Shown one piece after another: positions 54,131 to 64,000 of a stretch of DNA of 64,000 nucleotides (position 1 is the stretch's first letter; each line of letters starts with the position of its first letter). Source of the stretch: Icerya purchasi (taxonomy: Eukaryota > Arthropoda > Insecta > Hemiptera > Monophlebidae); contig CM077115.1 of the NCBI GenBank assembly GCA_039619475.1, forward strand, positions 35,725,083-35,789,082, given 5' to 3'. The notes under the pieces are model-generated. The model saw only the letters and a list, made by a program, of their open reading frames with translations, was not told where the DNA came from and ran no database searches. A program made the translations under genes and the position numbers.

Positions 54131-56767
54131 TGCAGAATTTTCATACCTGTTAATCACCTCACTCGCCTTCTGTTTGAGATCTTGTGGAGGTGTTTGCGAG
54201 TTATTCTAATAGTGATATATCTTTACCGGTTATTGTTCCTATGGTAGGAGCAATGACAGTTTATATTAGCTTTTACCAAACACGGAAGAGAAAAATTATA
54301 TTTACATAAAGCACTTTGTTTACTTTTGGTGGTACATATGGTTGGGGAATTGAAGGAGCAAACAGTTTTGTTTTCTACCGACTACCATTAATAAACTGCG
54401 ATAACTATGTAACGAGCGACTGTGTTTTAAGTAATGTCCCCCCGTTAATGAACACAAACTGGGTGAGAAGTGCAGTGTGCTCCCCGAATAGTACGAAGAA
54501 CAGAGTTTTGTATTGGATCAAATATCCGTTAATACGAATTTCTTTGCTGATTAATGTTACATATTTGGGATGGATATTGAAATTGCGGTTCGATAAAAAT
54601 CTCATTATATTTAAGGGGAATGATATTTGACTTTAGGTTAGTTGGTATCTCTATGTCAACGAAGAATCTAGCGACACACCACTAAGAAGGTCGCGGATGA
54701 TTTAAACTGGCGATTCTGTTAAGAACACAGTTATATTTGGTTTTGAGGTTGACGTTTTCGATGGAAATCAACACATATAGATTTTTGACTAGAAAACACT
54801 AATCCGTTGTTCTCAGACCATTTATTTAGTTTACTGAACGCCGGTTACCTTGATTTTACAGGTATCGTTACTGCTGCTCAGAGGTTAATTAGTAACGGCG
54901 TGGTTATGCTGACAGTGTATTGGTTTGACTAATATTGCGCACCACTTTGCAACGGGATAAGCAGCCTTATTTGATTCCTTAGTAGAGCTGTAATAAGCAT
55001 TTAACTAGAGTAGGATTATCAGAAGATACGAAACATATTGAGATCATCAATGTGTATAATCTGCCTGTTGTCGACCAAAAAATTTCGTTTATCGCCCCCG
55101 CTGATATAAATACTATTTAACGATTGTAAAAATAAAAGCTCTTATTTCAATAGCAATATTGAAATGTTATTATTAATTTTCTCGGAAAATTACAAATTCT
55201 ATAACCGATGCGATGATAATATGTTAGAGATAAAAGTATGTAATTTTAAAAACGGAACCAATATGGAGAAAAAATTTATACACAATTATTATTCAGCTGC
55301 GATGCTATTTAGTTATTGTTTGTTTTTGTATTTAAATTCTTCACGTATATAACCTTTAAGTAATTGTTTGGTAGTCTTTTTAGCTCCATTTCAAATTTCG
55401 GTTTCGCTTTTTAACGTTTTCATAGAGCATCATCCCAGAAAATGTATTTACGTTGAAATTATTTTTACATAAAAACGTAAAAAAAAAAAAAACAACTTTT
55501 ATTTTCCTTATTTGTTCTTTTCACCCTCAGTGATAAATTACTGACGTGTCACTTGTGCGAGTTATTGCATTTCTTCATATGATTTTGCTACTGTCTGTTA
55601 AAAATAGTGTTCCAGAAAAAGGATCATCTCTTAAAAGCTCAGCACTCGAGCATTTGCCCTGCATAACATCATCAGCTGTGACCGGAGAATTCGGCTCGTA
55701 TTTCTGACTACACTATTTTCGTGATAAAATGCGAGCATTCAATAAATGCGATTTAAAAAATCGAGGCAACTTTTTAAAATTACAATTCCGCCCAGTGCGT
55801 ACAATAAATGTAAATGAATAAACGGAGAAATTATTCGTAGGATTTAATTGTAAAGAAATAAGTACAAAGTACAAATTTCATGCGATAATAAATCCCGCCA
55901 TATTCGTAGTCGAATTTACAACGTGCAGGTGGTAATACAAAACGAAACTAATCGAATATAACAGTCAGTATAGTGTTAATGTCGATAATAAAATTGTGCT
56001 GTGGATTTCTTTCTTTCTTTTTTTTTTTTAATTGCGCACAATCTACCTAAATTAGAACAATAAGCGGCATCGTTAAGAAGCTATTCTCAATACATTAATG
56101 GAATGCTTCCCGATATGGACGTCATTCTTTGTTGATATGAGCATTTAGCTTTACATTGGACCGTTTTAGTCTTCTACATCAATCTTCAACGAAAGTGTGT
56201 ACATCAACTGATTACTGTATGATTCTACACCGCCCGAGTCTCCTAACCGTCGGCATTTGTAAGCCGACATATTTTACACTATATTCAAAGTTGGAATTGT
56301 TTTTTTTCTTTATTTAACTTCATTACCCGGGGGGGGGGGGCACATCTGTCCACTTTCTTCATACAACCTATGTAAGTTTAGATTTGTTTAAAATTTTTCA
56401 AGATTTATACCATTTTTCAAAAAAAACAAAAAAGAATTGTAGCTGCCTCGATAATGTGACATTACACTGTGCAGACAGTATCGCTGTGTGTCGTCTGCAA
56501 ACACATAGCTGTTGTTTGTCGGTATTTTTAGAAAAATTATACGTACATATGTCTGATATAGCACGAGTCTGAGCACACTGCCGAACTCCTGAACTGATAA
56601 CTCGAGTACGACTCGTTGAAATTTACTCGAAAAAAAAAATCTTCCTTCAAGGTAAGACCTGATTAACAAGTAGTATCGGTACGGTATAATTATTGTGTTA
56701 TTTTAAATAATAACCCGTTTTGTGCTATACTTTATCTTTTTTTTTCCCCATCACAACTGACCGGTTT
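54131..56767. other. Unassigned AT-rich stretch
   Basis: The frame 54316-54630 and others show no known domain. G-run at 56329-56340. No repeat partner noted within the window. Confidence 0.4.
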
Positions 56768-57050
56768 TAGTGGTCATTTAGCGATTAATTTATTGCGATA
56801 AAGAATGTTTTGTGGAGGGATAGTGTACTCAGCAGTACTACTCCCTCTGAACTTTATAATGGCTGGACAAGGTCTAGAGGCTTATTTCGCCACAGTCTAC
56901 GTATTTCACCGGAGTACGTAGACTGTGGCGAAATAAGCCTCTAGACCTTGTCCAGCCATTATAAAGTTCAGAGGGAGTAGTACTGCTGAGCACATTATCC
57001 CTCCACAAAACATTCTTTATCGCAATAAATTAATCGCTAAATGACCACTA
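56768..57050. mobile_element. Near-perfect foldback palindrome, 283 bp
   Basis: Arms 56768-56903 and 56915-57050, 136 bp each, match at all but two positions around an 11-base loop (TTTCACCGGAG). The outer ends read TAGTGGTCATTTA and TAAATGACCACTA, so TA is present at both edges, as for Tc1/mariner-type MITEs. Nothing coding. Such high arm identity suggests a recent origin, or correction between arms. Confidence 0.87.
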
Positions 57051-57168
57051 TAAAAAAACAACTGCTAAGAAAATGTTTTTTCATGTATCAGCCCTCATTA
57101 ACAACTCTGTGTATCTGTACGGTGTGCTACAAAAGCAAACCGATAATCCGCTATTGTTTTATTTCGGG
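57051..57168. other. Short unassigned spacer
   Basis: No motif recognised. Confidence 0.4.
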
Positions 57169-57290
57169 CTAGTCAATTCTTCTATATAATAATTTTTCAA
57201 GGAGTTTCAAGAACTGCGCAGGCAAACTTATATACGAAATTACACCTTTAGCAGGTTTCGCTGGTTTCTGTACAAGTACTATAAAAGTAA
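57169..57290 (-). pseudogene. Jockey-type LINE RT fragment
   Basis: The minus strand reads FIVLVQKPAKPAKGVISYIS and LLEKLLYRRI, the RT opening that in intact copies reads LxPKPxKP, YRPISLL and KLLExLI. The stop at 57169 ends it. It is joined at its 5' side to SINE-like copy 3. Confidence 0.55.
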
Positions 57291-57515
57291 GTCCCATATC
57301 GTTAGCAGGGCGTCGGAGATTGTGAAGTTTAAGTTGTTCTAAACGCAACGGCACTAATGAGAGTAGGTTCCTTTTTACTTGGGATCCGCCTTTACTGTCC
57401 ACCATTTTCCCTGGAAGTCTTTCAGACTGGGTAAACCTGGGAGCAATTTGGATTTGAAACGAGACAAGTCTCGAACTCGTGTCCTCTGGTCTAGTAGCCA
57501 AGCGAGACCTCGCCT
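57290..57515 (-). repeat. SINE-like dispersed repeat, copy 3
   Basis: Same blocks as copies 1 and 2 (GATTGTGAA, GGATCCGCCTTTACTG, CCTGGGAGC, GAGACAAGTCTCGAAC). On the minus strand GTTCGAGAC is the B-box-like site, and the upstream CTTGGCTACTAGACCAGAGG is tRNA-like in texture. Confidence 0.5.
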
Positions 57516-58214
57516 TGCTACATTGAATCGTAGCTGCTAGGAAGCGGATAAGCAATATTGTAGCTTCGATAAAGTTTATGGCTATTATTATTACGACTGC
57601 TGTTATCGATAGCGAATAGGAATATAAATAGAAAAACATCTCACCTGCTAAGATGTTATCAGTCTTTCCACAAATCGGAATATTACATGAATGTTGCGAA
57701 CATACGGAATCGAAATGTGTCGCGAAAGAACGGCGAAATAATACGAAAAAAAACAACTACGGAATAAACGTGTAAAAGATAAATTACAGATTACTTATTA
57801 AGTAATCGACCTCATTATTATTGTATTATTCCGGGTACATGGAGAGAAGAGTTATTTATTAACGAGTCTCGGAAGAATTAAATTTATTACACCTTGATTA
57901 AAGTACCGTCATGTCGTTATCGCTAATTTAACGCTGTTCTAAAATTAAACGCCTTCCGCGAATGTGTGTAGCTTTTTCCATGCAATCGCATTGCAAAACG
58001 TGAAAAATAACCAGGCGCTATAGCGGAAACTAAATGTTGCCGGAGCCTATCGATAAATATTGTTACCTTATTAATTTGCCAAATGCCAAATAAATAATAA
58101 AAAACAAAAAGATTGTGAAATAGTAACGGTTTGTTAGCGAATTAGTTTATTACAAAGAGCGGCTAACGAAGAAATACAAGTGGTAAACCGGTGTGGAATT
58201 ATGATGTACAAACT
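57516..58214. other. Unassigned stretch
   Basis: No transposon motif or domain-bearing frame. Confidence 0.4.
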
Positions 58215-58470
58215 CTTGGAATTGTCTGGATTTCTTAGCATTATCTAGAATATCTTGGAATATTTTGAAATTGCTTTTGGATTTTTTTTAGGATTGTTTG
58301 GAATTTTTTTAGTATTTGCATGGAATTTTTTTAGGATTGTTTGGAATTTTCTTAGGATTGTTTGGAATTTTTTTGGGATTGCTCTGAATTTTTGGAATTG
58401 TTTGGAATTTTTAAGGATTGCTTAGAATCTTTTTGAAATTGTTGGAATTATCTGGAATTTTTTCAAATTT
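58215..58470 (+). repeat. Degenerate minisatellite, about 22-bp unit
   Basis: GGATTGTTTGGAATTTTTTT and close variants recur about ten times. The units vary in T-run length. Confidence 0.8.
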
Positions 58471-60059
58471 TGAAATTGCGGTACACAGTTTTACTCAACC
58501 GACTTTCCCCTTGAAGAAATATGTGTAAATTTGAAGTTCTCGAAAAAGCTAAAAATATGCGATCAGAGTAGAAATAAAGCGAAAGAGAAAGGGAAACGCG
58601 CAACAGAAAACCAATTCTCGGAGCGAGGAGAATGAAAATCATAGAGAAAGAAGTAAAGATAAATACTGACAAGAAAGAAAATACGCGTAAATCAAAGTTG
58701 ACGAACGAAACGGGCCATTTTTTTATTATTCTGTGGAACTAACGACCTCCACAAATATCAGAGATAACGGTTAATGTCATCACTTTACAGTGCAACATTC
58801 TAAATTAATTTGAACAATAATCGAAATTAATTTCAACAATAATCGAAATTAATTTCATCAGTAATCGAAATTAACCATTTAACTAATTACTGAAACAACA
58901 GTCACATCAAACGCGTGAAATAGTGCTCGTTAGACGCAAAACGATATGTACCGAATCATAATAATAACGATTTGTTGATTAATATTTAATTTAATTCATT
59001 TTTCTTTTGTAAATTCAATTAACGAGTGCACACTTTTACAAATTCCTTGTTTCAGAATGGTTGATGACATTTCAAAAAAGACGTTGATTTTTCGAATAAG
59101 AAGTCGAAATTATTCTCTAGCAACAACGTATTTTATTGCTAACAGCATGCAACTGAAATAGAGGGACTAGCGAGCAGTCATATTAACTATTTTCAGCGAA
59201 TTAGGAAAAAAAGAAAGCGGTTATAGCCCCGATCACGCATAAACATAAGATTTGAACATACTAATTCACTTATCCGGTGCTACGAAGGATTCTCATGGAT
59301 TCGCTGATTATCTGGAATTACTTTTTACTACGCGAGAGAGGAGTTTTCTTTTTCTAATGATTCTATACAGACACACTAGTAGATTATTTTAAAACATTCG
59401 CAGATGTTTGTTTTTGATAATTTATTGTTTAGTAGTTTTATATTACCGTTTCCTTCTTTAGTTCGTATCAGTCGCACGTCGAACTGATGGTGGCCAATAT
59501 CAGCGAGCTTAAAAATTAATTACTATAACACAATTACTCGTTCTCTATTAGCGAAATGTTGAAAATCTATCGCAATCTGATTTAGTACGAGCTCCCCGAA
59601 AGGTAAATGTTATTTAAGAATGCAAAACTGTTATTGTCTTCCGATCATGTGCCTGTTCTTAACAGCAACTCTAAAATTGTATCGCGACAACTGCCGCTAA
59701 TCAGTAATACTACAAACTGGACCAACCTTTACGGACATAATGCAGAATAACATTAATTTAAAAACGAGATTGAAAGTACCAAATGGTAATGTCGCCGCAG
59801 TTGATTATTTCACCGATCTGATATAGCGTTTTCATACAAAAACTCTACTAATTAATTTAATAAGCATCGATTAAATGTTTTTGTACCAATTGAAATAAAA
59901 AAGCTAATTATACCGCCAGGTGGAAGTGGCAACGAAATCCATATCCTTTATTAAAAAACAACTACGCTACGTTGAATAAACGAATATAAAAACAAAACTA
60001 TCGATAATCGCTTACAAAAGAAATTAATATCGATAGCAGAGGCCTATGATATGAAACTA
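58471..60059. other. Unassigned stretch with a short 22-bp tandem repeat
   Basis: 58803-58868 holds three units AATTAATTTCAACAATAATC-like. The remainder shows no gene; the minus-strand frame 58463-58672 is low complexity. Confidence 0.45.
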
Positions 60060-61610
60060 ATAAACTGATGAAACCAACTGAACAATCGTCTAACATAAAA
60101 CACAATGGCAAGTGGGTCAAAACGGATGAAGAGAAGGCTAAATGCTTTGCAGATTATCTTTTCACGGTATTCACACTCCGATACTGATCAAAACCATTCT
60201 GAGTATGGACAAAGTACACTGAACGAACAACTTCAGTCTGAAAGTGTCACCATACTTTTCTCCCCCCAAAAGAGGTACTCAACTGTATTCGAAAAATACC
60301 TCGCAGAAAATCCCCTGGCATTGACATTTTGCGGCAGAGATAATTCGGCATCTTCCACCAAAAGCGGTAATTCTACTGTGCTACATATTCGATAGTACCC
60401 TCAGAATTATAGGTACTTCCCCAAAATGTGAAAAAAACCAATTATCATCATTGGGAAACCCCGAAACAGATGTCTCATCGCCAAATCAGTTTACTATGCC
60501 CTCTATCTAAAGTTTTAGAGAAGCTAGTATTAAAACGCCTTATGCCGCTATCGGAAACTTACGATGTAATTCCGAATCATCAATTTGGTTTTCGCCTTGA
60601 ACATTCCCCATTATTGCACAGTACCACAGAATTTTCAGTTTCTTCAACGCTTGAAAAAGGTAAAATATGTTCCGCAGCCTTCCTCGATGTTACCCAAGCT
60701 TTCGATGAAACGTGTTATTCGGGGCTGCTGTACAAGCTAAAACGCAAGTTCTTCCTTCGGATTTGTATAAACTGTTTAGCTCATACCTGAATGTAAGAAC
60801 TTTTATTAATGACTCTATCTCGGAAGAGTGTTGCATCCGGACGTCTGTACCACAAGGAAACACCCTTGGACCAGTACTTTATTCCATCTACACCACTAAG
60901 ACTACTAATCAGACAATCTTAGCTACGTTTGCGAATGATATAGCTATCGTTACTACTAATACTAATCTAGAACACGCAAATGCGGCTGTACAAAATCACA
61001 TTAATCAAATAGCTCTACAACTATGGTGTATGAAATTCAATCCAGCTAAGTGTCAACATATCATTACGTTTACTAACAGAAAGGTCACCCGCTCTACTCT
61101 CGGTATTTGTAATTCCCCGTAATTCCGCAGGTTGATTATATTCGTTAGCTCGGCATATACATGGACGGACGTTTCAATTTGGGTCATCGTATCACCCGAA
61201 TGAGGAAAAACGTCATCAACAGGCGCAGGCTATTATACCCGTTACTAGGAAGAAAATCAGTCCTGAAATTAAATATCAAACGGAAATTGTATTCAACAAT
61301 GATAGCCCATGTTTGCAAGTAAGGACTGGAACTTTATGGAAATCTAACTTGACGAAGATTCAAAGAGAGCAATCGAAAACACTAACATCCGTACCGAAAT
61401 ATGTTTCAAACTTAACGCTACATTCCGATCTACACGTACACCATTCTTCACTGATGCCTACACAGAACAATACAAATACATTGCATGTGTACGCCAACTA
61501 TTCCAGGAAATTCATCCAGACGTCTTAAGCGTAGAAAATGGTGTCGTGATGCGCTACCTATCGCTTAAATTACATTGTACTCCGCAAATTAAACTTCACT
61601 GTTTTCAATA
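60060..61610 (+). pseudogene. Jockey-like LINE ORF2, decayed
   Basis: The + strand, with changes of frame, reads KWVKTDEEKAKCFADYLFTV (about 60110), IRKIPRRKSPGIDIL, then ISLLCPLSKVLEKLVLKRL (60487-60550). QFGFRLEHSP and AAFLDVTQAFDETCYSGLLY (60675-60740) follow, then VPQGNTLGPVLYSIYT (60848-60895), ATFANDIAIV (60920) and LGIYMDGRFNLGHRI. LLGRKSVLKLNIKRKLY and QREQSKTL complete it. The catalytic box reads FAND in place of FADD. At least four frameshifts or stops lie along 1.5 kb. It belongs to the same clade as 35706-37318 but is clearly older, with no tail or target duplication seen. Confidence 0.8.
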
Positions 61611-62013
61611 GCATTTACTTCATTCTTTGGTATGGTTATTGCTGCCTGGTCTCTGATTATTATTAATCCTAATCTAGTGCCTCATTGGAGCTGCTGGCTT
61701 CAACTTTTTCTGTTCTTTTTGTCTTTTTCCTTTTTCCTTTCCTTACCTTTTCCTACACTATTTTTATCGCGAGCAACGTTGTTTAACGTATCGGTGCAAT
61801 GTATTAAAGAAAAAAAAAGAATGATCGCAAAAAAATTTTTAAGTATATTAGTTTGAAATTTATACACATAAAATAGGAATGGGGATAAATAATGTTAATT
61901 TTAAAAAATTAATTTTCATCAAATAATTATTTTTTAATTTTTAGCGCATTTTTAAACTTTGAAGTCGGTTATTTTATTACACTAAAGTTCCTTTACACCA
62001 TTTTATATATATA
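61611..62013. other. Unassigned stretch with TTGAAGTCGGTT
   Basis: T-rich. TTGAAGTCGGTT at 61963-61974 is shared with the repeat ending near 48795. No gene. Confidence 0.4.
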
Positions 62014-62517
62014 TTAATTACAACGTAATTCTTAGGCTACCCATTCGAAAAAATGTCCCACAAAAATGTTCCAAAAAAATGTCCCAGAAATATGTCCCAA
62101 TTTTATGTAACGCTAAATGTCCCAAAAAAATGTCCCAGAAAAATGTCCCAATTTTATGTAACGCTAATTGTCCCAGAAAAATGTCCCAATTTTATGTAAC
62201 GCTAAATGTCCCAGAAAAATGTCCCAATTTTATGTAACGTTTGTTATATTTTATAGGATTTTTGTTATTGTTATTTAAAAAATGTCACAATTTTATGTAA
62301 TGAAATATGTAACGAAAAATGTAACGAAAAAATGTCTTATTTTATATAACGGAAGTTAAATGTTAGAATAAGATATTTTTTGTATGTGTTGATGCCAGTA
62401 AGAATTACGTTGTAAATTTTGATCATTTTATACAGAGTATAGAAGAGAAAGAGACAGAAATGAAATCAAGAGGGGTCAAGGGGCACAGCCCCTTGCGAGG
62501 CCAAAATGGCCGAGTTT
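62014..62517 (+). repeat. TGTCCC foldback-family repeat, copy E, expanded
   Basis: Begins AATTACAACGTAATTCTTAG and ends GAGGCCAAAATGGCCGAGTT next to TA microsatellite. The internal TGTCCC block has expanded: TTTTATGTAACG starts at 62101, 62152, 62190 and 62228, so the last units are 38 bp. The GGGGCACAGCCCCTTG hairpin block is intact at about 62480. Confidence 0.8.
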
Positions 62518-64000
62518 ATATATATATATATACATATGTATATGTATATATATATTATGTATAAAACTTGATCATTCAGGTAAGCCCCTTAGATCCCAAA
62601 TCTTTTTTCTTTTAAACTACACTTTTAGAAGAATCGTTTTCGATTGACTACGCTATTCTTAACCGTTTTGTACAAAAAAATCATTAGTAATTTAATGGCC
62701 GGATTTAAATAAGCCGGAAATTCAGCCATTCCACTTGACTGGGCTGTTGTCTATCTTATATACATTGCGACGGAGATTGTATACTTTTGTATTGTAATAT
62801 TCAGAAGGCAACGGATAAACGCATGGGCACGAATTTGTTTCTTTGTCAAAAAAGAAAAATTCATATTTTGTTTCATAAAGAATTTCGGATTTTGTGAAAA
62901 ATCAATTTTTGCGGACGAAATTTAAAGGTAATTTTCATCCCTTCGAAATGTTTTTGTGTTGATACAGGAGGAAAAAAAATACGTATATCTTATTTTTCGA
63001 CCCTCTGCAACATATATCAGTTGCACATCAATATCGGAAGCGGACAGTTTGAAAGGTTTCTCCTTGTGAGTAATATCGCTCTACCTCGTAACGACTTAAT
63101 ACGACTGCTCCAGTATCTGCGAAAAAGTCAAATCTACCAGCAGCGCTTCCGATGTCTATTCCGGAAGGTAGTTTTGGCTGTTTCCGCAGAAATTGATTCA
63201 CCGGTTCTTCCAGCGTAACAACAAATAAACTAGCAAAAAAATTATAAAACTGAACCCTTATTCAGCGAAAACCATCATTGCCGGCGGGAAATTCATCACT
63301 GTCAAGTTTATCTATCCGAACGTTTCCAGCTGGCGGCGGCGAATTAAAAAAGCGAATACATACATACATATATATATATATATATCTTAAAATAACTTCT
63401 CGGTAACTCGCATTAAAATTTAAGATGCTGGTTGCCTGCTGGTTATCCGAGGGAGGGGAACAATTACACGATTTATTTTATTTTCTAAAGAGAATCCTTT
63501 TCTCGTTGCTATCGAAAGTAAGCTAAAAAAATTTTCGAAGGTTTCCCAACCGTGTATATAGAAAAAAACATACCGACATAATAGTTGATTATTTTCATGG
63601 ATAAGACAGGTACTAACAATTTTATAAAATTACTTCATTTGATGTGAAAGTGATAGAGAACAGGTGCGGACCAGGGGTGAGAGCGAGCCTCCTTATACTT
63701 TGCTTAAAAAAAAAAGTCTGCTGAAAGGTAAATAGAATATACATATTATGTTAGATTTATAAAATCAACTTCGCCCTTCAAGCCCCCTTGCAATCTAAGA
63801 AAATTCTTTTAGAAAAGTCATTTCCAATTGACTATGTCTTTTATTTCAAAAAATCTTAGCAATTATACAACACAGCATTCAACCTTCGTTTAAAGTGAGG
63901 GGGCATAATTAAAGCAGGGGAAAAATGTAATGTACCTCTTGGGCTAAGAATGACAATGGCGTAGTTATTAAAAGGGGTATGAAAAATTATTAATCGTTTT
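62518..64000. other. Unassigned AT-rich end of the window
   Basis: (TA)n at 62516-62556 and 63367-63386. The frame 63021-63218 has no recognised domain. Nothing else seen. Confidence 0.4.

Overview
The window is AT-rich nuclear DNA from an animal, most likely an arthropod and probably an insect. The reasons are the density of non-LTR retrotransposons with jockey-like, I-like, CR1-like and RTE-like reverse transcriptases, together with pogo/Tigger, mariner-like and hAT DNA transposons, short foldback elements, trinucleotide microsatellites and long A/T runs. I see no bacterial operon structure, no rRNA, no free-standing tRNA gene, no CRISPR array and no convincing intact host protein-coding gene. 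Most of the recognisable sequence is transposon. The only open reading frame I regard as a complete protein is a 503-residue Tigger/pogo transposase at 4049-5560.

Layout. 1-3760: SINE-like copies in inverted orientation, a CR1-like LINE tail, a possible host exon region and a decayed RTE-like LINE. 3769-5767: a complete Tigger-like transposon with 21-bp terminal inverted repeats, a TA target duplication and an unbroken transposase. 5770-12475: a CR1-like LINE on the minus strand (ORF1 plus endonuclease/RT ORF2) that has been hit by at least three later insertions, each with its own target-site duplication: an 8-bp-TSD hAT-type MITE, a 14-bp-TSD retroposon and a 5'-truncated I-like LINE with RNase H. 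A possible fourth lies between ORF1 and ORF2. 12.5-19 kb: further LINE remnants and a mariner-like remnant. 19943-21053: an internally deleted pogo-type element with a 17-bp subterminal array, followed six bases later by a foldback element.

21.8-23.3 kb and 25.2-25.8 kb are CpG-rich and could be promoter or 5'-UTR sequence of a host gene. 26.8-33.3 kb mixes LINE pieces with three of the five copies of a foldback family built from TGTCCC-type motifs. 34544-40301 is a whole hAT transposon (8-bp TSD TACTGCGA) whose minus-strand transposase has been split by two abutting LINEs. 40.4-42.0 kb holds an RTE-like LINE with an I-type fragment inside it. 42.6-43.3 kb has a triplicated tRNA-Lys-like primer-binding-site motif. 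45.6-47.3 kb is G-rich and internally repetitive. The rest is sparse: a TTAA-flanked MITE (47663-47867), a candidate minus-strand promoter and first exon (about 50114-50440), an RNase-H LINE end (53.2-54.1 kb), a near-perfect 283-bp palindrome (56768-57050), a jockey-like LINE pseudogene (60.06-61.6 kb) and the fifth foldback copy (62014-62517).

Most genes here do not work together in a pathway. The useful structure is the insertion order: old LINEs and the hAT body came first, then retroposons and MITEs within them. The intact Tigger element and the near-perfect palindrome look like the youngest layers. All functional calls rest on motifs read by eye; no database search was possible.
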